Shown one piece after another: positions 46,257 to 55,465 of a stretch of DNA of 64,000 nt. The position numbers were made by a program, and so were the translations under genes. Where the stretch lies: the NCBI GenBank assembly GCA_022775105.1, contig JALFIX010000030.1:1-64000 (forward strand), written 5' to 3'. How positions within the stretch are numbered: the stretch's first letter is position 1; each line of letters starts with the position of its first letter. Source of the DNA: Prevotella sp. GTDB taxonomy: Bacteria > Bacteroidota > Bacteroidia > Bacteroidales > Bacteroidaceae. The notes under the pieces were generated by a model. The model was not told the origin of the DNA. It did not search any database and saw only the letters and a program-made list of their open reading frames with translations.

Positions 46257-47396
46257 ATGAAAAGTGTAACTGTTATCATTATATCATTACTACTTGTGGT
46301 CTTGCCTGCTCTCTCGTCGGGCAAGACCACCATCAAGTCAGGTGAGATTTGGAAGGACAACCGCGGTGAGCATATCAATGCCCACGGCGGTGGTGTGCTG
46401 AAGCATGGCAATACCTATTATTGGTATGGCGAGCATAAGGGCGAGAAGTCGAGTGCCGCCTTTGTGGGTGTCACTTGCTATTCGTCAAAGAACCTGCGCG
46501 ACTGGCGTTATGAGGGTGTGGCCCTGAGTGTTGTGGATGAGAAAGGGCACGACCTTGAGACAGGTTGCACTCTTGAGCGTCCCAAGGTTATATATAATAA
46601 GGTGACGAAGAAGTTCGTGATGTGGTTCCACCTCGAACTTAAGGGCGAGGGATATTGGCAGGCACGCTACGGAGTGGCGGTGAGCGATTCGCCAAAAGGT
46701 CCGTTTAAGTTCATCCGCTCTGACAGGGCTAACGCCGGGCATTATCCCTTGGACTTTGACAAAGATGACATGTCAGTGCTTGACACCCTCAATGCAGACA
46801 ACTACAAGGAATGGTGGACTCCCACCTGGCGCGACGCAATCAAGAAAGGACTCTTCCTCAAGCGCGACATGAAGGCGCGGACTATAGAAGGACACAACCT
46901 GCCCGCAGGACAGATGTCGAGGGACATGACCCTCTTTGTCGATACCGACGGCAGGGCATATCATATCTTCTCATCCGAAGACAATCTGACATTGCACATA
47001 GCGGAACTCAGTGATGACTATCTCTCGCATACGGGTCGCTACATCCGTGTGGCTCCTGGAGGTCAGAACGAAGCTCCAGCAGTCTTCCGTTATGGCAACA
47101 CCTATTGGATGATAGCCAGCGGATGCACAGGTTGGGATCCCAACGAGGCGCGTATGTTCTCTGCCCCGAGTATATGGGGACCGTGGAAACAGCATCCTAA
47201 TCCATGCCGAGGCCCTAAGGCAAACATCACTTTCGGCGGGCAGTCAACCTTTGTCCTGCCCACGGATGACGGCAAGTATATCTTTATGGCAGACATCTGG
47301 CGACCCAAGCATCCGATAGATGCGCGCTATATTTGGCTGCCTATAGATTTTGATAAAGACGGAGTTCCTGTGATAAACTGGCGTGATGAGTGGTGA
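46257..47396 (+). CDS. Glycoside hydrolase family 43-like enzyme
   Basis: Signal peptide; HAHGGGVLKHGNTYYWYGEHKG; five-bladed-propeller GH43-like layout with ERPKVIYN. Confidence 0.75.
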   Translation: MKSVTVIIISLLLVVLPALSSGKTTIKSGEIWKDNRGEHINAHGGGVLKHGNTYYWYGEHKGEKSSAAFVGVTCYSSKNLRDWRYEGVALSVVDEKGHDLETGCTLERPKVIYNKVTKKFVMWFHLELKGEGYWQARYGVAVSDSPKGPFKFIRSDRANAGHYPLDFDKDDMSVLDTLNADNYKEWWTPTWRDAIKKGLFLKRDMKARTIEGHNLPAGQMSRDMTLFVDTDGRAYHIFSSEDNLTLHIAELSDDYLSHTGRYIRVAPGGQNEAPAVFRYGNTYWMIASGCTGWDPNEARMFSAPSIWGPWKQHPNPCRGPKANITFGGQSTFVLPTDDGKYIFMADIWRPKHPIDARYIWLPIDFDKDGVPVINWRDEW

Positions 47397-47415
47397 AAAA
47401 GGGGGCAAAAACGTG

Positions 47416-47457
47416 AATTTAACGATTTGTACCCTTAAAATAACGATTTGTACCCCT
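47416..47457 (+). promoter_or_regulatory. Candidate HTCS operator: two 21-bp direct repeats upstream of 47532 gene
   Basis: aatttaacgatttgtaccctt (47416-47436) + aaaataacgatttgtacccct (47437-47457); -7-like GAACTTTG at 47477-47484. Confidence 0.65.
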
Positions 47458-47531
47458 CGTTGTGCCAAGAAATCACGAACTTTGCACGGAAATAACAACT
47501 TTTAATTAACATTATTAATAACAAAAATCAA

Positions 47532-50500
47532 ATGCCTATGTATTTTGGTAAAAAATTACTTATGATGGCCGTCTTGGGCTTGTCTGCAGCAGGCGCAAGT
47601 GCGGAGATTGTTGACGGAGTACGTCAGCAACCGCTTCCCGTCAAGTCACAGTTGACTTACGACGAAGCTATGTATTTGTTCAATACAGGAGCAAAGCAAT
47701 TCTTCCTGGGAGCAAATGACTGGAGTACCCGTGCCAGTGTTGGTAATAAGGGGTATCAGGTAACCATTACTGACAATGGTGACGGTTCTGTTCTTTTTAG
47801 GGACAGAGTGGAAACTCAGAACAATGAAATCAAGTGCGTCTTCGCCGATCCTTGGGCTCCAGATGGTGAAACACTTCCCGCTGGAAATGTTTGGGTTGAT
47901 AACAGTGGCGCTCCCAACAGATTCTGGGCACTCACAAACATTGGCGATGATATCTATCGTTTCTCTGTAAGTTCAGTTAACCCTGACTGTAATGATGCAA
48001 ATACCGTGCTTGGTTTGAAGAAGAGTGATCCTACAGATACTCGTCTTTATTGGAACCTTGCTCCGGAGGATGCTATCGCTGACTGGTATTTCGTTAAAAT
48101 AGAAGACTACGAGGCTTATCTGACTGTATTCGCTAACTTTGCAGCAGCACAGAACCTCAAGGCTGTTATCGACGAGGCCAAGGCTAGCGGTATCGATGTT
48201 TCAGCTGAGGAGAAAGTATATCTTGACGAGTCTTCTTCTGTAGATACAATTAATGAGGCCATTGCTTCTGTTAAGGAGAAGATTGCAGCGGGAGAAGAAG
48301 GAAAGGTTACAGCAGATAGTCCTGTTGACAAGACCTCTCTGATTGTCAATCCAAGCTATGACAACAACAAGAATGAAGGTTGGAGTGGTGATGCTCCTGC
48401 ATTCCAGTCTTGGACTGACGCTGAGTTCTACCAGAAGAAGTTTAACACCTATCAGAACATCACAGGTGCTCCTAAGGGAGTTTATGCACTGACAGTTCAG
48501 GCGTTCTATCGTTCTGGTAGCGCAAAAGACGCATATAATAACTATAAGAACGACACTCAGTATGATGCAAAGTTGTATGCTGAGACTGGTGGCGACCGTG
48601 TAACAGCTGATATAGTCAATCCATGGTCAGAGGCTCTTGCAGAACCACTTGGTATGAATGAGTCAACTGTAGATATAGACGGTGTACCTTATTATATACC
48701 AAATAATATGCAGACCGCTGAGGAGTATTTCAAATTAGGTAAATATAATAATAAGGTGTTCTTCGCTACAGAAGATGGTGACATGACTATTGGTATGTAC
48801 AAAGATAACTCAACCTCTCCATCATCTAACTGGGTTCTCTATGACAATTGGGGTCTGACATACTATGGTAACGGTTCTGATGCTTACTCATTGTGGCTCG
48901 AAGAAGTTAAAAATGCCGCCAAGGACTATTCAAATCTTCCTGACGATGTTCTCATAACAGGTTCTGTATTAGCTTCTTACAACAACACTATTGCCGGTTT
49001 GTCATCCGCCAGCAGCAAGTCAGATGTTCTCGCAGCCATCAATACAATTAACGAGGAAGCAGCATTGGTTGATGCTAACATCGCTGCTTGGAAGGCTTAT
49101 AATGAACTCCTTGCCAAGGCTCGAATCATAGCTAATGATGGTCAAATAAGCGGTGATGACAAGGGTGCCTTAGCTGACTATATAGAATTTGAAGCTTCTG
49201 ATATTACCAGTGAATTGGCTTTCTCAACAGAGGAGATTATCGCTGAGACCGATAAACTTGCGGCTATGTATGACGCTGCCATCAAGAATGGTATATCTGA
49301 AGGTACCGACGTTACAGACAAGTATCTTGTAAACGCTGACTTTGAGACCAAGAATCTTGGTTGGACAGTAGAAAAGGCAAATGATGGTAATGTTGCATAC
49401 GGTGGTTCTCCTAATCAATGCTTTGAGGCTTGGAACAACAGTAAGTTTGATATCTATCAGGAAGTAACAGGCGCTCCTGTCGGTGTATATGAGATTTCTG
49501 TTCAGGGATTCTATCGCTACGGACGTGGCAACAATGCATACGAGGCTTATCAGAATGGAACTGCTCCTAATGACGCTGTGAACATTTATGTTAACAACAA
49601 TAATGCACACTTCAAGAGCGTATTCGACGAGCCTGTAGCCAATGGTGAGCTTTACACTGCAGAAGGTGCTTGGACAGATCCTAATTCAGAGTACTGGTAT
49701 CCAAATGATATGAAAACTGGTAGCGAGGCATTTGCAGAAGGTATGTACGTAGCCACATCGTTCGGTGTTGTTGCCAAGGCTGGTGATGTTCTCCGTATTG
49801 GTGTCAAGGGTTCTACTAACCAGCTCAATGACAGCTGGGCTATCTGGGACAACTTCAGGATGGTATTCCAGGGCACAAAGGCTGAGGTGGTTTCTCCATT
49901 GCTCTCTCAGGAAATCCTACAGCTTCAGGAGACTCTTGACCAGGGTAAGAACGTAGGTAAGTCTGTTATCACGAATGCAAATGACGTGCTTGCAGCTGCC
50001 AATTCAGCCCTCTCCGGTTCTGACGGAAAGGCAATGTTTGATGCACTTTGTAGCATTATTGATGCCAAGGCAGCATACGAGTCATCTGCTGTCCTGTTTG
50101 CAACTCTGCAAGATAAGAACGCAGACCTCTACGCTTCTTGGATGATTTCTGTCGCAACTGAGACTGTTAAGAGTGAGGCTTCCGCTCTCTATGAAGAGAT
50201 TAAATCAGGCATAGAAAACGGCACACTCAACAATGAGGATGCTGAGGCTTACCTCGCCAAGATTGAGAAGATGATTGTTCAGCTCGGTATTCCTGCTGAT
50301 GCAGCAAATGCTTCTGACAAGAATCCTGTTGAATTGACTTCTCTCATCAAGACTCCAAGCTTCGAGAAGGACGGTGCCAACTCTATCGAGGGCTGGAACG
50401 CCGATGGCTACAACTTCGGTAACGACGATACTCAGAAGTCAGCACTGCTCGTTGAGTTCTACGATAAGGCTTTCGACCTCAACCAGACTATCGTTGGTCT

Positions 50501-51071
50501 GCCTAACGGTAAGTATAAGGTGACTGTTAATGCGTTCTATCGCTATGGTAGCACAGCTGAAGATTATGCAAACTACAATTCTGGTCTTGATGGTAATGCA
50601 TACATGTACACAACTACTGGTGGTGTGACTACCGAAGTTCCTGTTGCTCTCCTTTCTTCTGGAGCTTGTGAGGATAATGGTTACACTGGCGTTGCTAACA
50701 TTGAAGGTACGGACTACTATGTTCCTAACGACATGGTTTCTGCTAATGCATACTTCACAGATCTCGGTTATTACCTCAACGAGATTACCGTTGAAGTGGT
50801 TGACAATGAACTGACTATCGGTATCAAGCTTGCTGAAGAGAATAAGGTTAAGAACAACTGGGTAATCCTCGATAACTGGACTCTCACATACTATGGCGAG
50901 AACAGCAACCCCGGTACAGGTGTTGAGGGCGTTGAGGTTGCTAATCCTGCAAAGGTTGAAATCTACAATGTCAACGGTATGAAGACCAAGGGCTTCTCTA
51001 AGGGTGTGAACATCGTAAAGATGACATCCAAGGACGGTGCCGTTAAGTTCAGCAAGGTTAACGTTAAGTAA
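47532..51071 (+). CDS. Large secreted protein with three copies of a ~175-aa beta-sandwich-like module
   Basis: 1179 aa; repeated LIxNPxF...GxPxGxYxxxVxxFYRxGS...YYxPNdM...IGi...DNWxLTYYG blocks; C-terminal VEIYNVNGMKTKGFSKGVNIVKM tail. Confidence 0.8.
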   Translation: MPMYFGKKLLMMAVLGLSAAGASAEIVDGVRQQPLPVKSQLTYDEAMYLFNTGAKQFFLGANDWSTRASVGNKGYQVTITDNGDGSVLFRDRVETQNNEIKCVFADPWAPDGETLPAGNVWVDNSGAPNRFWALTNIGDDIYRFSVSSVNPDCNDANTVLGLKKSDPTDTRLYWNLAPEDAIADWYFVKIEDYEAYLTVFANFAAAQNLKAVIDEAKASGIDVSAEEKVYLDESSSVDTINEAIASVKEKIAAGEEGKVTADSPVDKTSLIVNPSYDNNKNEGWSGDAPAFQSWTDAEFYQKKFNTYQNITGAPKGVYALTVQAFYRSGSAKDAYNNYKNDTQYDAKLYAETGGDRVTADIVNPWSEALAEPLGMNESTVDIDGVPYYIPNNMQTAEEYFKLGKYNNKVFFATEDGDMTIGMYKDNSTSPSSNWVLYDNWGLTYYGNGSDAYSLWLEEVKNAAKDYSNLPDDVLITGSVLASYNNTIAGLSSASSKSDVLAAINTINEEAALVDANIAAWKAYNELLAKARIIANDGQISGDDKGALADYIEFEASDITSELAFSTEEIIAETDKLAAMYDAAIKNGISEGTDVTDKYLVNADFETKNLGWTVEKANDGNVAYGGSPNQCFEAWNNSKFDIYQEVTGAPVGVYEISVQGFYRYGRGNNAYEAYQNGTAPNDAVNIYVNNNNAHFKSVFDEPVANGELYTAEGAWTDPNSEYWYPNDMKTGSEAFAEGMYVATSFGVVAKAGDVLRIGVKGSTNQLNDSWAIWDNFRMVFQGTKAEVVSPLLSQEILQLQETLDQGKNVGKSVITNANDVLAAANSALSGSDGKAMFDALCSIIDAKAAYESSAVLFATLQDKNADLYASWMISVATETVKSEASALYEEIKSGIENGTLNNEDAEAYLAKIEKMIVQLGIPADAANASDKNPVELTSLIKTPSFEKDGANSIEGWNADGYNFGNDDTQKSALLVEFYDKAFDLNQTIVGLPNGKYKVTVNAFYRYGSTAEDYANYNSGLDGNAYMYTTTGGVTTEVPVALLSSGACEDNGYTGVANIEGTDYYVPNDMVSANAYFTDLGYYLNEITVEVVDNELTIGIKLAEENKVKNNWVILDNWTLTYYGENSNPGTGVEGVEVANPAKVEIYNVNGMKTKGFSKGVNIVKMTSKDGAVKFSKVNVK

Positions 51072-51099
51072 ACCCCTTTAAGAACATATCAATAAAGCA

Positions 51100-51126
51100 G
51101 GAGGCAGATTTTAGAGGTCTGCCTCC
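51100..51126 (+). terminator. Hairpin between PUL genes, terminator or attenuator
   Basis: Perfect 9-bp stem GGAGGCAGA/TCTGCCTCC followed by cgcttacaatttttt. Confidence 0.6.
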
Positions 51127-51182
51127 CGCTTACAATTTTTTAATACTAATCATTACATTTCTGTTATCAATAGTCAATAACT

Positions 51183-54100
51183 ATGAAGAATATTTTTCTA
51201 ACTGCAATGTTTTTGGGCGTGACATTCTGTAGCGCACAGGCACAAGTGAAAATGACGGTCGATGCCTCAAAGCGCGGACCGGTGATTAGCCAGTATCAGT
51301 ATGGCTTGTTTTTTGAGGAGATTAATCATGCAGGCGACGGAGGTCTGTATGCAGAACTCGTGAGCAACCGCTCCTTTGAGGACGGCACCGCATCATGGAA
51401 GGCATACAACGGCGCTACCATTAGTCTTGTGACCGACGACATGCTCAACGATGCCCAGCAGCACGCATTGCAGGTTAGAATATCAGGTGCTTCGGATTCC
51501 AAACTTAAGGGAATCTCAAACACGGGCTTTTGGGGAATGAACATCCAGAAGGGTGAAACCTATACATTGTCCCTGTGGGTTAAAGGAGATAATGTGTTTT
51601 CAAAGAATATAAAGGCTCAGCTTCGTTCAGAAAATGGTACAAAGGTGCTCGGCGAGGCAACACTCGAAGGTGACGTAAGCGATTCCCAATGGAACAAGCT
51701 CACGGCAACAATCACGGCAACAGATTCCGACAAGAAAGGACAGCTACTACTGCTCACGGGCAGCAATGGCCGTCTGACGTTTGATGTCGTGTCATTGTTT
51801 CCCAAGACATGGAAGGACCGTCCCAACGGACTACGTCCCGACTTGGCTCAGCTACTGGCTGACACCAAGCCGTCGTTCCTCCGTTTCCCCGGTGGATGTT
51901 ATGTGGAGGGAGAGGGCAGCTATGGTAATGCCTTCCAGTGGAAGAAGACTATAGGAAAGATTGAGGAGCGTCCAGGACACTACAACCAGAATTGGCATTA
52001 TTGGTCGTCAGATGGTCTCGGATATGACGAGTATCTTCAGATGTGCGAGGACCTCGGAGCCGCGCCGATGTTCGTGGTTAACATTGGAGTGGGTCACGGC
52101 TTTGCGCTTTCAAAAGATTCCACAGAGATACTGATTCAGGATGTTCTCGATGCCATAGAATATGCCAACGGTGACGAGACAACAGAGTGGGGAGCCAAGC
52201 GTATAGCCAACGGACACGCGGCTCCCTATAACCTGAAATTCATTGAGATAGGAAATGAGAACTATCAGGCTGGTCTGCATTCCGACTATGCCGAGAGATA
52301 CAAGCTTTTCTATGATGCCATCAAGGCTAAGTATCCCGAGATAATCACTATAGGAAACGTGGAGGCATGGGGAACAGACAATCCCGCATGGGGCAACGAA
52401 TATCCCGTGGAGATGGTGGACGAGCATTATTATCGCAACTTCATGTGGATGCGCGACAACTACAACAAGTATGACAATTATCCCCGCACGATTCCCGTCT
52501 ATAACGGAGAATACGCCGCCAACGGCGGCAACTACGGCAGATACGGCAATATGAACAGCGCGCTTGGCGAGGCTGTATATATGCTTGGCATGGAGCGCAA
52601 CAGCGACGTGTGCCAGTTGGCGTCATTCGCGCCTATCTTCATGCATGAGCAAGACCCATGCTGGCCGTATGACATGATTCACTTCAATGCAGCTGACAAC
52701 TTCGTGACTCCTTCGTATTATGTGCAGAAACTCATGAACCTGCATCTCGGCGAGCAGAACCTCCTGTGGACTGAAAGCGACAACATCGTTAAGAGTGATG
52801 GAGCTGCAAAAGTTGGAGTAGGAACATGGGGCACTGTGGCACAGTTTGAAAATGCCACACTTACTGATGCCAATGGCAATGCCATCGCCTCAGATGACTT
52901 CAGTGGTGACATGGCGCAGTGGACTGCTGGAGAGGGTAACTGGAGCGTGACAAACGGATTCCTTAAGCAGACATCAACAGGAACAAACTGCACGGCAGTG
53001 CTGAATGTGGCAGCCAAGGGTAATTATATATATAAGGTTCGCGCGAAGAAGATCTCCGGAGATGAGGGATTCCTCATTATGTTCAACTATCAGGACAACA
53101 ACAACTACGCATGGTGGAACATCGGCGGATGGGGTAACACTCAACATGCAGTGGAGATATGCACCGACGGCCAGAAAGCAACATACGCCTCAATCAAGGG
53201 CAGTGTGGCAAGCAACCGCTGGTATGACGTGGAGATTAGGGTTGTTGACGGCAAGGTGACTTGTCTGCTCGACAATGAGGTATGCCATGAGTTTAATCTG
53301 CCCGAGGCTCCCGGAGCGCGTGGAGTATATCAGAGCGTACAGATAGACGAGACAAACGGCGAACTGATTGTCAAAGTAGTCAATCCGCATGCCGTGGCCC
53401 AGACTATCGACCTGAACACACTCAATATGAAGATTGCCAACGGAACAGTTGTTAGACTCGCTTCCGCCAACGGTACTGACGAGAACACTATGGAGCAGCC
53501 GTTCAACGTGACTCCTTCTGATGCACAGGCAGTAAGCGTCATCGACGATACTCACGCCACTCTTGAAATCCCAGCCTTCTCACTGAACATCTTCCGTCTC
53601 GGTGCCAAGGAAATAGGCAAGGAGGTGAAGACAACCTACGCCGAATACGAGAAGGAAGACGAGGGAATGGCAGGTTATCTCTTCGCCCACATGAACCGCA
53701 ACGGCGAATACACCAACTACGCCCTGAGTCAGCACGGACAGAGCTGGAACGACATACTCAACGGTGCTGAGGTGTTCGACACCAAGGCTAACACCGTTAC
53801 AGGAGGTATGCGTGACGCTTTCATCACAAGAATGCCCGACGGCAACTTCATGTTCGCAGGTACTGACATGACTTCGAGATTGGGATGGACAAGCAACCAC
53901 GTAATGGTGCTGATGCTTTCTCCCGACCTCGTTCACTGGACAAAGAACGTGAAGATTGACCTTGAGACACCAGAGAACCTTGAGGCTCTCGGAGGTATCA
54001 CCGCTGAGGAAATGACTGCCGCATGGGCTCCGCAGATTATATATGACAACGAGAGCGGAAACTTCGTGGTTTATTACAGCGTTGGATTCCCCGACCGTCA

Positions 54101-55445
54101 CCGTATCTATTATACAGTGGTGGATAAGGACTTGAATATCCTCACTCGTCCGCAACTCTACTTCGACCCCGGTTATGACATCATCGATGCCGACATCGTA
54201 TGGAACGCTGTTGACAAGCAGTATGTAATGATTTACAAGTGCGAGAAGACTTCAGGCTTCGACCGTGCCACTGCCACACACCTCATACCAAGGGCAGGGG
54301 AGACAACAGGCACATGCCAGTGGACTGTTACTCCAGACTTCCACGTGGGTGACAACAATCAGGCAGTAGAGGCACCCACACAGTGGCGACTCATAGGCAG
54401 TGACAAGTGGAAGCTCGCCTATATCAACTATTCAGGCGCAGGTTATGGATATAAGATGCGCGACATGGACGAACACGGACTCAACGTGGGCAATCCTGCC
54501 CTCATCAGCGGTTCGGTTGCCGCACAGCATGGTTGCATCCTCAAGATAACCGCAGCAGAATACAACTATCTCAAGACTTGGGAAAAGGTGAAGACTATGC
54601 TCCCCACTGTGGAAAGCTACTACAAGGCCTGCAAGGCGGAAGCCATTGGCAAGGCTCTTGAAACAGCAAACAACGCTCTCAACAACAGCACAACATTTGC
54701 CGAGAACGCCAAGGCAATGAGCGAAGCCCTCGTGGCACTCTCAGGTTGCGAGGCAATATACAAGGATTTCATCAAAGATATGGCAGACTCAGGCAAGGCT
54801 GTGGATATGTCGGCGCTGATGGTTAATCCCGACTTCAGCAAGGGAAGCGAGGGATGGACAACATCAGGAAACTTCACCCAGGCAAACGGCTATGTAGCTG
54901 AATACTGGAATACATGGTTCTCGTTCTATCAAACAGTTGAAAACTTGCCGAAGGGAGAGTATGAAGTGGGAGTGCAGAGCTTCTACAGATACGGTTCTAT
55001 AGAGAACGCCCTCAACGCAGTGGCTGACGGTACTGAGAAACTTAATGCAGTATTCTTCGCAAATGGCGAGTCTATGCCTATCATGAGTCTCTACGACGAG
55101 AGTGCAGACAGATATGGTGTAAGTCCATATACCTATCCCGACAACGTTCAGGCTGCCAATGAGGCATTCAATACCTACGGCTACTACAATCACACGCTGA
55201 AAGTGACACTCGGCGAGCCTGGTAGTATAAAAATAGGTATAGAGAACCTCAGTCCCGTAAACTCCGACTGGTGCTGCTTCGACAACTTCACGCTGAAATA
55301 CCTTGGAGATGGCACTGGTATCGACAGTGTGAAATCAGACACCAAGGGTTCTGAAAAGACATACACCCTCGGCGGTATGGAGATAAAAGGCAATGCCAAG
55401 ACCAAGGGAATAAGAATAAGAAATGGAAAGAAAGAAATTAAATAA
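51183..55445 (+). CDS. GH51 alpha-L-arabinofuranosidase-like fused to a GH43-like domain and a C-terminal FYR module
   Basis: GH51-like IEIGNENYQ and VYNGEYAAN; LamG/CBM-like middle; GH43-like AWAPQIIYDNESGNFVVYYS; terminal NPDFSKGSEGW...YEVGVQSFYRYGS module. Confidence 0.8.
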   Translation: MKNIFLTAMFLGVTFCSAQAQVKMTVDASKRGPVISQYQYGLFFEEINHAGDGGLYAELVSNRSFEDGTASWKAYNGATISLVTDDMLNDAQQHALQVRISGASDSKLKGISNTGFWGMNIQKGETYTLSLWVKGDNVFSKNIKAQLRSENGTKVLGEATLEGDVSDSQWNKLTATITATDSDKKGQLLLLTGSNGRLTFDVVSLFPKTWKDRPNGLRPDLAQLLADTKPSFLRFPGGCYVEGEGSYGNAFQWKKTIGKIEERPGHYNQNWHYWSSDGLGYDEYLQMCEDLGAAPMFVVNIGVGHGFALSKDSTEILIQDVLDAIEYANGDETTEWGAKRIANGHAAPYNLKFIEIGNENYQAGLHSDYAERYKLFYDAIKAKYPEIITIGNVEAWGTDNPAWGNEYPVEMVDEHYYRNFMWMRDNYNKYDNYPRTIPVYNGEYAANGGNYGRYGNMNSALGEAVYMLGMERNSDVCQLASFAPIFMHEQDPCWPYDMIHFNAADNFVTPSYYVQKLMNLHLGEQNLLWTESDNIVKSDGAAKVGVGTWGTVAQFENATLTDANGNAIASDDFSGDMAQWTAGEGNWSVTNGFLKQTSTGTNCTAVLNVAAKGNYIYKVRAKKISGDEGFLIMFNYQDNNNYAWWNIGGWGNTQHAVEICTDGQKATYASIKGSVASNRWYDVEIRVVDGKVTCLLDNEVCHEFNLPEAPGARGVYQSVQIDETNGELIVKVVNPHAVAQTIDLNTLNMKIANGTVVRLASANGTDENTMEQPFNVTPSDAQAVSVIDDTHATLEIPAFSLNIFRLGAKEIGKEVKTTYAEYEKEDEGMAGYLFAHMNRNGEYTNYALSQHGQSWNDILNGAEVFDTKANTVTGGMRDAFITRMPDGNFMFAGTDMTSRLGWTSNHVMVLMLSPDLVHWTKNVKIDLETPENLEALGGITAEEMTAAWAPQIIYDNESGNFVVYYSVGFPDRHRIYYTVVDKDLNILTRPQLYFDPGYDIIDADIVWNAVDKQYVMIYKCEKTSGFDRATATHLIPRAGETTGTCQWTVTPDFHVGDNNQAVEAPTQWRLIGSDKWKLAYINYSGAGYGYKMRDMDEHGLNVGNPALISGSVAAQHGCILKITAAEYNYLKTWEKVKTMLPTVESYYKACKAEAIGKALETANNALNNSTTFAENAKAMSEALVALSGCEAIYKDFIKDMADSGKAVDMSALMVNPDFSKGSEGWTTSGNFTQANGYVAEYWNTWFSFYQTVENLPKGEYEVGVQSFYRYGSIENALNAVADGTEKLNAVFFANGESMPIMSLYDESADRYGVSPYTYPDNVQAANEAFNTYGYYNHTLKVTLGEPGSIKIGIENLSPVNSDWCCFDNFTLKYLGDGTGIDSVKSDTKGSEKTYTLGGMEIKGNAKTKGIRIRNGKKEIK

Positions 55446-55465
55446 TAACTAAAACTTAAATTGAC

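Noticed and set aside
47532-51071. Large repeat-module protein as an adhesin or toxin
   Set aside because: Position between GH43 and GH51-GH43 genes and sharing of its module with an enzyme favour a glycan-binding role.
53580-54155. Minus-strand ORFs within the GH51-GH43 and fasciclin genes (also 55583-56278)
   Set aside because: Antisense to long, recognisable plus-strand genes; no independent support.
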